The notes beneath the pieces were generated by a model. That model worked only from the letters and a program-made list of their open reading frames with translations, ran no database searches and was not told the origin of the DNA. This document shows, piece after piece, positions 1-5,147 of a stretch of 5,147 nt of DNA. The translations under genes and the position numbers were made by a program. The DNA comes from Candidatus Odinarchaeota archaeon (GTDB lineage: Archaea; Asgardarchaeota; JAGGXT01), in the NCBI GenBank assembly GCA_021162905.1, contig JAGGXT010000056.1, positions 1-5,147 on the forward strand, in the 5' to 3' direction. The stretch's first letter is position 1, and each line of letters starts with the position of its first letter.

Positions 1-28
1 AATATTAATGAAAATTGAAAATACATGA

Positions 29-40
29 TTATAGTTTATT
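29..40 (+). promoter_or_regulatory. Candidate TATA box for the M20 hydrolase-alaX unit
   Basis: An A/T-only stretch apart from one G, reading ttatagtttatt, is centred about 30 nt before the ATG at 65. Archaeal TATA boxes usually lie about 26 nt before the transcription start, so transcription would begin close to 60-65 and give a leaderless or nearly leaderless mRNA. This fits the absence of a Shine-Dalgarno motif ahead of the gene. The match is by eye in AT-rich DNA and no clear BRE element is visible, so the call is tentative. Confidence 0.35.
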
Positions 41-64
41 GTTCATACAACTACCAATACGAAG

Positions 65-1276
65 ATGATAAACATGAATAACGATTTGAAGGAATTAAAG
101 GAAAAGATCTTTAGAGAAATTAAGAGAGATGTTGTTGTTAATTTCTTAAAGGATGTCTTATCCACACCAAGCGTCTCTGGCAACGAACTTGAAGTCGCTA
201 AGGTGTTTGAAGAATGGTTAAAAAAATATAATATAAAGTATGATGTGGTTGCAGCAAGAAAGGAAAGCCCAAACATTATTGCTTATCTTGAGGGTGAAGG
301 GAAGCAACCAACACTCTTGTTTAATGGCCACATGGACACCGTTCCAGAAGGCGATTTAGATAAGTGGAGTGTTGATCCCTACGGTGCGGTTATAAAGGAT
401 GATAGAATTTATGGTCGTGGAGCAACAGATATGAAATCAGCTCTTGTTGCAATGACTGTAGCAGCAGGTCTTTTAAATTATTTTGAAGTTCCACTAAAAG
501 GGAGTTTGAAGATATCATATGTCTCAGACGAGGAACCAGGTGGTGAGTACGGAACTCTCTTTCTGCTAAAGAATGGATACCTTGATGCAACATATGGGAT
601 CGTCGGGGAACCTTCACACTTGGATATAGTAATTGCCCATAAGGGTGTCGTCAGATTTAAATTAATTACAAAGGGTGTTGCAAAGCACGCAGCATATGTA
701 GAAGAAGCAGTAAATGCTGTAGAAAAAATGGCTAAATTGATAGTAGCTATATCTAATATGAAGTTTGATGTTGAAGAACATCCACTGCTTGGCCATCCAA
801 CAATTTGCGCCGGTAGCACAATAAAAGGAGGGACAGCAATTAATATAGTACCAGATCGTTGTGAGGCTACATTTGATATTCGTACAATACCAGGGCTATC
901 ATCTGATGATGTTTATAAAGTCCTTGAAGAAACAATTAGGAAAGAGAAGGAAAAGGATCCAGAAATCGATGTAAGAATAGAAAAAATCCTTGTTGGAGAG
1001 GCAAGCGAGGTAAAGAGAGATAGTGCCATTGTAAGATTTGCCGAGGAGTCTGTAATTGAAGTCCTAAACCGGAAGCCAAAAATTATGGGTTGCTTGCCTG
1101 CATGTGATGCAAGATTCTTAAACCATGCGGGAATACCAACAATCTGTGCATTTGGCCCAGGCGGTGATGACTGTAATCCCCATGGTTATGATGAATTTGT
1201 GAGTATTTCAGAGGTCATAGATGCTATTAAGGTTTATGTGAGTGTGATACTGAAGGCCGTAGGTGTAAAGATGTAA
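65..1276 (+). CDS. M20-family metallohydrolase (ArgE/DapE/ACY1-type peptidase or deacylase)
   Basis: A cytosolic zinc hydrolase of 403 aa that would cleave an amide or peptide bond in a small substrate. Family motifs are in order: GHMDTVPEGD with metal ligand H89 and D91; GRGATDMK with the bridging D122; SDEEPGG with the presumed catalytic base E156 and E157; GEPSHLD with ligand E182; and NPHGYDE with the last ligand H373. H208 (VAKHAA) begins the central lid/dimerisation domain, roughly residues 195-310. There is no signal peptide. The length is slightly above typical DapE/ArgE proteins because of a charged N-terminal helix. No good Shine-Dalgarno motif precedes it. ATG 65 suits a leaderless start; ATG 74 is the alternative, nine bases inside. 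The next gene, alaX, follows after 17 nt, so the two are probably co-transcribed. Substrate is unresolved: acetylornithine, succinyl-diaminopimelate, a LysW-type amino acid and dipeptides are all possible within the family. Four cysteines (343, 347, 361, 370) cluster near the C-terminal active-site part. Confidence 0.92.
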   Translation: MINMNNDLKELKEKIFREIKRDVVVNFLKDVLSTPSVSGNELEVAKVFEEWLKKYNIKYDVVAARKESPNIIAYLEGEGKQPTLLFNGHMDTVPEGDLDKWSVDPYGAVIKDDRIYGRGATDMKSALVAMTVAAGLLNYFEVPLKGSLKISYVSDEEPGGEYGTLFLLKNGYLDATYGIVGEPSHLDIVIAHKGVVRFKLITKGVAKHAAYVEEAVNAVEKMAKLIVAISNMKFDVEEHPLLGHPTICAGSTIKGGTAINIVPDRCEATFDIRTIPGLSSDDVYKVLEETIRKEKEKDPEIDVRIEKILVGEASEVKRDSAIVRFAEESVIEVLNRKPKIMGCLPACDARFLNHAGIPTICAFGPGGDDCNPHGYDEFVSISEVIDAIKVYVSVILKAVGVKM

Positions 1277-1282
1277 AAACTT

Positions 1283-1287
1283 AGGTG
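1283..1287 (+). promoter_or_regulatory. Shine-Dalgarno motif that decides the alaX start
   Basis: AGGTG matches part of the archaeal consensus GGAGGTGATC and lies 6 nt before ATG 1294. The in-frame GTG at 1285 is part of this motif itself, so it is unlikely to be the initiation codon. This is why the shorter start was chosen for alaX. Confidence 0.65.
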
Positions 1288-1293
1288 GACAGT

Positions 1294-2520
1294 ATGTACA
1301 CAGAAAAGGTATTCTATAAAGATTCATATCTAACCACAATTTCAGCTCATGTTATCTCATGTGGTACTGATGAGAACGGGCTATATGTAATCTTAGATAA
1401 GACAATAGCTCATCCAAAAGGAGGAGGACAACCCTCCGATAGAGGATACATAGAACTTGAAAAGGAAAGGTTTCCTATTTTAGATGTTGTAGATGATGAT
1501 GGTACGGTAAAGCATTACATTAAGACGGAAAGGAAAATTGATGACTTCAAAGATAAGGACGTGATACTTGTTATTGATTGGAAATATCGCTTAAGAAATA
1601 TGCAGTATCACACAGCATTACATATACTCTGGAGATCCACTATAAATGTTTTGAAAAATCCAGAGCTCGTTTCTTCTGCAATTACTGAAAAAAATGGATA
1701 TCTTGTATTTAAGTATGAGAGAGCTATATCCAAAGATGAATTAAAGGAAATTGAGAACTTGACGAATAAAGTAATTTCGGAGAATAGAAATGTCAAAATA
1801 AGATGGTATGATCCGTCTGAGTATCCAGGATGGAAAGTAGATCCAATAACCAATAAGGTTAGAGCAATTGAGGTTGAAGATTGGGATATAACGCCATGTG
1901 GAGGGACTCACGTCCTTCACACGGCCGAAATAAGGTTAGTTAGAGTAATAGACTTAGAGAAAATGAAAAAAGGTGTGTTCAAGCTGAAAATTCTAGCAGG
2001 CAATGATGCAATAACTACATCCTTAGCCCATGAAGAGAAGTATCTTGCCCTAAGGAAAGAAGTATCTACAGATGATATAGTAGGCTATCTTAAGAAGATA
2101 ACAAGTGACCTAGAGAATTGTAAGAAAGAACTATTAAGTTATCAGTTTGAGTTTAAGTATAACGAGTTAAAGACAAAGTTGGATAATTTCAAAGTCTCAG
2201 GTTACTATGTCATATTTGAAAAGATGGATATCGATCCGAATACGCTAAGGAACCTTACAAAGAGATTAACATCTGAATATGAAAACATGATCGCAGTACT
2301 TGTAACTACAAAACCAAAAATAGTAGTTGTCGGCTCAAAATCAAGAAATATAAAAAATGAAAAAATCAATATGAGGGAAATCGTTGCAGAAATATCCAAG
2401 AAACTTGGTGGAGGTGCTGGAGGCGACAAGTTCTTCGCAACTGGTGGAGGAAAGTCTATAGATAAGGTTGATATCGCTCTCAAAGAGGCCCGGGATAAGA
2501 TTACTCAGGTAATTAGCTAA
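1294..2520 (+). CDS. alaX: AlaX-L, alanyl-tRNA editing protein (trans-editing hydrolase)
   Basis: A stand-alone relative of the editing half of alanyl-tRNA synthetase, expected to hydrolyse Ser-tRNA(Ala) and perhaps Gly-tRNA(Ala) in the cytosol. Numbering from ATG 1294 (408 aa): an N-terminal beta-barrel domain with the PKGGGQPSD loop near 41-49; the editing domain with zinc ligands H106 and H110 (HTALH) and C202 and H206 (CGGTH); a helical, probably coiled-coil linker at about 245-300; and a C-terminal DHHA1-like domain with the glycine-rich segment KLGGGAGG...ATGGG at about 370-386. The aminoacylation domain of AlaRS is absent, and the length fits the long AlaX-L class rather than the short or medium AlaX types. 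All four metal ligands are present, so the enzyme looks active. It follows the M20 gene by 17 nt and its stop overlaps the end of the convergent adenine deaminase gene. GTG 1285 is an alternative start that would add three residues. Confidence 0.93.
   Translation: MYTEKVFYKDSYLTTISAHVISCGTDENGLYVILDKTIAHPKGGGQPSDRGYIELEKERFPILDVVDDDGTVKHYIKTERKIDDFKDKDVILVIDWKYRLRNMQYHTALHILWRSTINVLKNPELVSSAITEKNGYLVFKYERAISKDELKEIENLTNKVISENRNVKIRWYDPSEYPGWKVDPITNKVRAIEVEDWDITPCGGTHVLHTAEIRLVRVIDLEKMKKGVFKLKILAGNDAITTSLAHEEKYLALRKEVSTDDIVGYLKKITSDLENCKKELLSYQFEFKYNELKTKLDNFKVSGYYVIFEKMDIDPNTLRNLTKRLTSEYENMIAVLVTTKPKIVVVGSKSRNIKNEKINMREIVAEISKKLGGGAGGDKFFATGGGKSIDKVDIALKEARDKITQVIS
2513..2520. other. Overlapping convergent stop codons of alaX and ade
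   Basis: The alaX TAA (2518-2520, plus strand) and the ade TAA (2513-2515, minus strand) lie within the same 8 bp, so each gene ends inside the other. No T-rich terminator tract is visible just beyond either stop, so the two transcripts probably run some way into each other as 3' antisense RNA. Confidence 0.9.
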
Positions 2521-4267
2521 TTATTGGAGATACTAGTTTGAACTGGAATACGTCAACAAGACCCATATCTGTTATTCCGTATGCTGGAATTGCTGGAAGT
2601 ATTGTAAATGCCAGTGTCATAAATGGTGATGTAAGCTTACATCCTAAATCACTAGCCAGCTTATGGAGATTTTCCAGCATCTTTTTAACCTTTTCACATG
2701 GTTCTGGTGACATGAGTCCAGCAATTGGCAAGGGTAAATCGCCTAGTACCTTTCCGTCTTTGACGACAACCATACCTCCTCTGATCTTAATTAAGTGGTT
2801 AGCAGCAACCATCATATCTCTGTTATTAGTTCCAACAATTGATATGTTATGATTATCATGAGCCACAGTTGTTCCAATAGCTCCTTCTTTAAGGCCAAAG
2901 CCGCTTACGAATCCAAGGCCGATATTTCCAGTTGCTTTGTGTCTTTCAATTACAGCTATCTTTAGTATATCTTTTTCAGGATCAACTTGAATCTTATAGT
3001 CTACAATTGGAAGTTCTGCCTCAAGAGCATCCTTAAGGAGTGTACCATCTTTAACTCCAATTACTCTTACCTTTGCAGTTCCCTTCTCTTTGCTATGTTT
3101 AATGTCAAAATCTGTCTCTGTTAGCTCTCTACCAACATTAATTGTATTTGTTAGCCAATCAGGATAGTCTGGGAGTGGTATGTCCTTTACCAACTTACCA
3201 TTTTCTACGTAGAGTTCACCATTAGCAACTACAAATTTTATATCTATCTTGTCCAAGGAGCTGACAGCTACAATATCAGCATATCGACCTGGAGATATGC
3301 TACCGACAAGATGGTCTATATTGAAGTGTCTAGCGGGATTAATTGTTGCCATTTGAATAGCATCTATTGGATCTACACCTTCACTTATAGCATATCTAAT
3401 CTTGTAGTCCATATGACCTAGATTTGCTACATCAATAGGTGTTTCATCGTCGGTAACAAGCATGCAGCGATGAGTTGGCATTTTATACTCTGTGATTAGC
3501 TTAATTACTCCTTTAAGGTCATGTGAAACGGATCCTTCTCTAATCATTATATCAATGCCAACTCTGAGTTTCTCCAGAGCTTCCTCTGCTGTGGTGGATT
3601 CATGATCCGATCGAATACCTATTATTGAATATGCTATCAAGTTTCTACCGCGTGTAGCAGGTGCATGGCCTTCAAGTATTTTTGACTTAGCAATTGTATA
3701 TCCTACCGCTTTTAACAAGTCAGGATTTTTCTGAACTATTGAAGGAACAATAACTTCAGCTAACCCAACGGCTTCCTCCCAAGTTAGGGCTTCTTTAATG
3801 TCTTCTGGTCCAACTACAGCACCAGTCGTCTCCATGCCAGGAGCAAATGGTATATGTGATGGGACTTTCCAGAATGCTTTTACGGGGGTCTTTTTAGCTT
3901 CATCAAGAACATATCTAATTCCTTTTAAGCCAAGAACAATACCAACCTCGTGAAGATCGGTAATTACAGCGGTTGTACCATGCGGAAGAACAGCTTTAGC
4001 AAATTGAGTATATGCCATCATACTACTCTCTATGTGAATATGAGCATCTATAAATCCTGGAATGAGTATTAGACCCTTAGCATCTATAATCTTTGTATGA
4101 TCATCAGTAGTCGGTAATTCAGGGCCGACATATACTACTCTATCCTTGTAAACACCTACGTTGGCCTCATAGATTTCTCGTGTATGGACATTAAGTATCT
4201 GCCCGTTTTTTATAAGAAGATCAACTGGAATTTTCCCTAGAGATGCATCAATTAGGTCTTCATACAT
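2513..4267 (-). CDS. ade: Adenine deaminase
   Basis: Converts adenine to hypoxanthine and ammonia (EC 3.5.4.2) in cytosolic purine salvage. At 584 aa it is a full-length member of the amidohydrolase superfamily. The metal-dependent barrel, about residues 66-345, carries GFIDAHIHIESS (H76, H78, E80), DLHE (H106), E171, EGHAPA (H201), SDHEST (H222) and TDDETP (D273/D274). The C-terminal adenine-deaminase domain, about 400-580, carries GLGFVSGFGLKEGAI, AHDNHN (470-474) and the PLPIAGLMS segment at 512-520. This domain separates it from other amidohydrolases. ATG 4267 is well supported by a GGGGGT ribosome-binding motif 6 nt upstream. It is the last gene of a minus-strand unit behind two membrane proteins, 37 nt after the nearest one. 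Some local motifs differ from the family norm (DLHEVG where DPHEIAN is usual; EVIVPSIV where EVMN-F/Y-PGV is usual), but the metal-binding set appears complete. Another purine-like substrate cannot be fully excluded. Confidence 0.94.
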   Translation of the reverse strand: MYEDLIDASLGKIPVDLLIKNGQILNVHTREIYEANVGVYKDRVVYVGPELPTTDDHTKIIDAKGLILIPGFIDAHIHIESSMMAYTQFAKAVLPHGTTAVITDLHEVGIVLGLKGIRYVLDEAKKTPVKAFWKVPSHIPFAPGMETTGAVVGPEDIKEALTWEEAVGLAEVIVPSIVQKNPDLLKAVGYTIAKSKILEGHAPATRGRNLIAYSIIGIRSDHESTTAEEALEKLRVGIDIMIREGSVSHDLKGVIKLITEYKMPTHRCMLVTDDETPIDVANLGHMDYKIRYAISEGVDPIDAIQMATINPARHFNIDHLVGSISPGRYADIVAVSSLDKIDIKFVVANGELYVENGKLVKDIPLPDYPDWLTNTINVGRELTETDFDIKHSKEKGTAKVRVIGVKDGTLLKDALEAELPIVDYKIQVDPEKDILKIAVIERHKATGNIGLGFVSGFGLKEGAIGTTVAHDNHNISIVGTNNRDMMVAANHLIKIRGGMVVVKDGKVLGDLPLPIAGLMSPEPCEKVKKMLENLHKLASDLGCKLTSPFMTLAFTILPAIPAYGITDMGLVDVFQFKLVSPIIS

Positions 4268-4273
4268 TTTATT

Positions 4274-4279
4274 ACCCCC
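4274..4279 (-). promoter_or_regulatory. Ribosome-binding site of ade
   Basis: On the minus strand GGGGGT lies 6 nt before ATG 4267. It differs from the GGAGGT consensus by one A-to-G change that can still pair with U by wobble. It stands out in an otherwise A/T-only leader and supports the chosen start. Confidence 0.7.
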
Positions 4280-4304
4280 AAAAATAAAAAGAAAATAAAA
4301 TAAA
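4280..4304 (-). terminator. T-rich tract between the small membrane gene and ade (possible terminator or leader element)
   Basis: On the minus strand 21 of 25 bases are T, including two runs of five, beginning directly after the TGA of the 67-aa gene and ending just before the ade ribosome-binding site. Archaeal transcription ends at such T-tracts without needing a hairpin, so it could end or thin out transcripts from the upstream membrane genes. Because ade follows at once, it could equally be a partial terminator, or its TTTATTTTA part could act as a weak TATA-like element for ade. The sequence does not decide between these. Confidence 0.35.
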
Positions 4305-4508
4305 TCACTTTCTGGCGAACTGCTTGTTCAACATATATATTACGACAATAAGTGCAATTATTATAATCGCATCAGCTATGTAATCCCATGGATGAAGGTT
4401 TGCAAGTAGCTTTCTGCCCTGCTGGTATCCCAAGCGAATTGCAATAGCAATGATTATGAGTACAAGGAGTGCTATATACCATTTTGTAGCTTCTTTTCCT
4501 TCGCTCAT
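4305..4508 (-). CDS. Small two-pass membrane protein (67 aa), unknown function
   Basis: I do not recognise a family. The protein has two clear hydrophobic segments, about residues 10-26 (WYIALLVLIIIAIA) and 43-61 (YIADAIIIIALIVVIYML), joined by a basic loop containing GRKLLANLHPWD and ending in a short basic tail (KQFARK). The size and two-helix shape recall small auxiliary subunits of transporters, for example the CbiN/NikN type, but their sequence motifs are not evident. It is very likely a real gene: it has a strong GGAGG ribosome-binding site 9 nt before ATG 4508, it starts only 4 nt after the stop of the upstream membrane protein, and it has a strongly membrane-like composition. Translational coupling to that upstream gene is likely. 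A partnership between the two proteins in the membrane is a reasonable inference but not shown. Confidence 0.82.
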   Translation of the reverse strand: MSEGKEATKWYIALLVLIIIAIAIRLGYQQGRKLLANLHPWDYIADAIIIIALIVVIYMLNKQFARK

Positions 4509-4512
4509 CCTT

Positions 4513-5088
4513 TTATCCCTCCTCTACGTACTCTTCTCCACCCTTCCAAGACCACGTTGGTCTCATGAAGTCAGGAGCGTATTCGATTGCAAGGGAAACG
4601 ACTAATGAGATAAGTATCGTGTCTGCTAGAGCACCGCCACCAAACCAAGCAATCATCATCATTGGCCAGAATGGGAAGAAACCAAATACAAATGCTAAAA
4701 CTCCAATAAGGTAAGGCCATGTCCATAGATATTCAATTAGAAATACTGTAAACCAAAGGAGGACATGCCGCTTAATTCCTTTAAGGGCCCATATCTTCTT
4801 CACAACAGGTGAAAACAATAGTGCCCATACAGAGAAACCAACGAGGTCAACTATTGGAATACCAGCAGGTATAGCACACAGAATTGCGATTATAAGGCCA
4901 ACATAGGGCCCACCAGCAAAAGTACCAATTGCTAAGAATGCTGGCCTCATGTCAAAAACTATTGGAGGATATAATGGGATAACCAAACCTAAAGCTCGCC
5001 AAGCGAATGCAAGACCTCCAAGGGAAACAGCAATTCCTATTTGCCTAGACGTTAACAAGGGACGCCTTTTACTTATTTCTCCAGTCAT
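4513..5088 (-). CDS. Multi-pass membrane protein, ECF S-component-like or LytS-type 5TM-like
   Basis: A 191-aa integral membrane protein with hydrophobic segments at about 17-37, 50-73, 79-96, 109-135 and 143-168, no cleavable signal peptide, and a soluble acidic tail (EEYVEEG). The segment IPLYPPIVFDMRPAFLAIG followed by FAGGPYVGLIIAILCAIPAG resembles the D-x-R-P...GGP...G pattern of LytS-type 5TM modules and of substrate-binding S-components of energy-coupling factor transporters. This is a resemblance from memory, not a search result. No T-component or ATPase lies in the window, so any ECF partner would be encoded elsewhere. ATG 5088 is chosen because AGGTG lies 6 nt upstream; the in-frame GTG at 5097 is part of that motif. 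It is the first gene of the minus-strand unit leading to the 67-aa protein and adenine deaminase, which hints at uptake of a purine or related compound. The ligand is unknown. Confidence 0.8.
   Translation of the reverse strand: MTGEISKRRPLLTSRQIGIAVSLGGLAFAWRALGLVIPLYPPIVFDMRPAFLAIGTFAGGPYVGLIIAILCAIPAGIPIVDLVGFSVWALLFSPVVKKIWALKGIKRHVLLWFTVFLIEYLWTWPYLIGVLAFVFGFFPFWPMMMIAWFGGGALADTILISLVVSLAIEYAPDFMRPTWSWKGGEEYVEEG
4518..4522 (-). promoter_or_regulatory. Ribosome-binding site of the 67-aa gene, inside the end of the upstream gene
   Basis: GGAGG on the minus strand lies 9 nt before ATG 4508. It is made by the last codons (GAG GAG GGA) of the upstream membrane protein, so ribosomes finishing that gene pass directly over it. 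This arrangement favours translational coupling of the two membrane proteins. Confidence 0.75.
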
Positions 5089-5094
5089 ATTATT

Positions 5095-5099
5095 CACCT
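5095..5099 (-). promoter_or_regulatory. Shine-Dalgarno motif that decides the start of the multi-pass membrane gene
   Basis: AGGTG on the minus strand lies 6 nt before ATG 5088. The GTG at 5097, a possible longer start, is inside this motif. The layout is the same as that before alaX. Confidence 0.65.
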
Positions 5100-5113
5100 A
5101 AAGGTATTACATC

Positions 5114-5122
5114 ATTTATAAT
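5114..5122 (-). promoter_or_regulatory. Candidate TATA box, proximal copy
   Basis: ATTATAAAT on the minus strand. If used, transcription would start about 26 nt downstream, near 5092, leaving almost no leader and cutting into the ribosome-binding motif. It is therefore the less likely of the two copies to drive the gene. Confidence 0.3.
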
Positions 5123-5138
5123 AATGCTAACTACTTCT

Positions 5139-5147
5139 ATTTATAAT
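5139..5147 (-). promoter_or_regulatory. Candidate TATA box, distal copy, for the membrane-ade unit
   Basis: ATTATAAAT on the minus strand, at the very edge of the window. A start about 26 nt downstream, near 5116, would give a leader of roughly 28 nt that keeps the AGGTG ribosome-binding motif intact. This is the better promoter candidate, but any BRE element would lie outside the window. Confidence 0.4.

Noticed and set aside
1..64. Possible RNA gene or further coding sequence at the left edge
   Set aside because: The stretch is short, AT-rich and shows no tRNA-like arms or open frame with support. It is explained as a promoter region.
43..276. Minus-strand open frame of 77 codons over the M20 start, with hydrophobic ends
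   Set aside because: Hydrophobicity comes from AT-rich antisense of lysine/glutamate-rich helices. There is no ribosome-binding site and no family resemblance.
478..819. Minus-strand open frame of 113 codons inside the M20 gene
   Set aside because: The M20 frame in the same stretch carries catalytic residues and conserved motifs, so this is a shadow frame. The overlapping frame at 390-617 is rejected for the same reason.
1608..2483. Minus-strand open frames of 81 and 92 codons inside alaX
   Set aside because: They overlap the editing motifs and the glycine-rich C-terminal motif of alaX. The proline-rich segment in one is simply the antisense of the glycine-rich motif.
2487..2496. GC-rich palindrome-like ggcccggg near the end of alaX as a terminator stem
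   Set aside because: It is only a short self-complementary core without a loop or a following T-tract, and it sits in conserved coding sequence.
2538..2852. Plus-strand open frame of 104 codons antisense to the end of ade
   Set aside because: It lies wholly inside the conserved C-terminal domain of adenine deaminase, has no ribosome-binding motif, and its serine/threonine-rich translation looks like an antisense shadow.
4305..4508. Small membrane gene as a CbiN/NikN subunit
   Set aside because: Size and two-helix topology are similar, but the expected sequence motifs of CbiN/NikN were not seen and the neighbour does not look like CbiM/NikM, so the name was not assigned.

Overview
The window holds five genes on AT-rich DNA from what is most likely a thermophilic or anaerobic archaeon, probably of the Thermoproteota/Korarchaeota side. 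The evidence is an archaeal-type long AlaX editing protein, TATA-like boxes in the expected places, Shine-Dalgarno motifs of the AGGTG/GGAGG type, heavy use of AGA/AGG and ATA codons, and very tight gene spacing. The phylum is an inference and cannot be fixed from this sequence alone.

Left half, plus strand (about 29-2520): a two-gene unit. The first gene encodes an M20-family zinc hydrolase (ArgE/DapE/ACY1 type, 403 aa). After only 17 nt comes an AlaX-L protein with the HxxxH...CGGTH editing site and a C-terminal DHHA1-like glycine-rich domain. AlaX removes wrongly attached amino acids from tRNA-Ala. The M20 enzyme releases an amino acid or deacylates a small substrate that is not yet identified.

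Right half, minus strand (5147 down to 2513): a three-gene unit read right to left. It starts with a hydrophobic protein of about 191 aa with five or so membrane segments, resembling ECF-transporter S-components or the LytS-type 5TM sensor module. Next, 4 nt away, is a 67-aa protein with two membrane segments. The unit ends with adenine deaminase (584 aa), which has all the main motifs of its family. Adenine deaminase feeds adenine into the hypoxanthine salvage route. The two membrane proteins upstream could bring in a purine or related compound, but this rests only on gene order.

The two units converge, and the stop codons of alaX and ade overlap by 8 bp with no intergenic space. Coding density is very high: there is no gene-free stretch above 65 nt, and no RNA gene, mobile element, CRISPR array or long repeat was seen. 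The most interesting part is the uncharacterised membrane pair linked to adenine deaminase. The rest is ordinary archaeal core and salvage metabolism.
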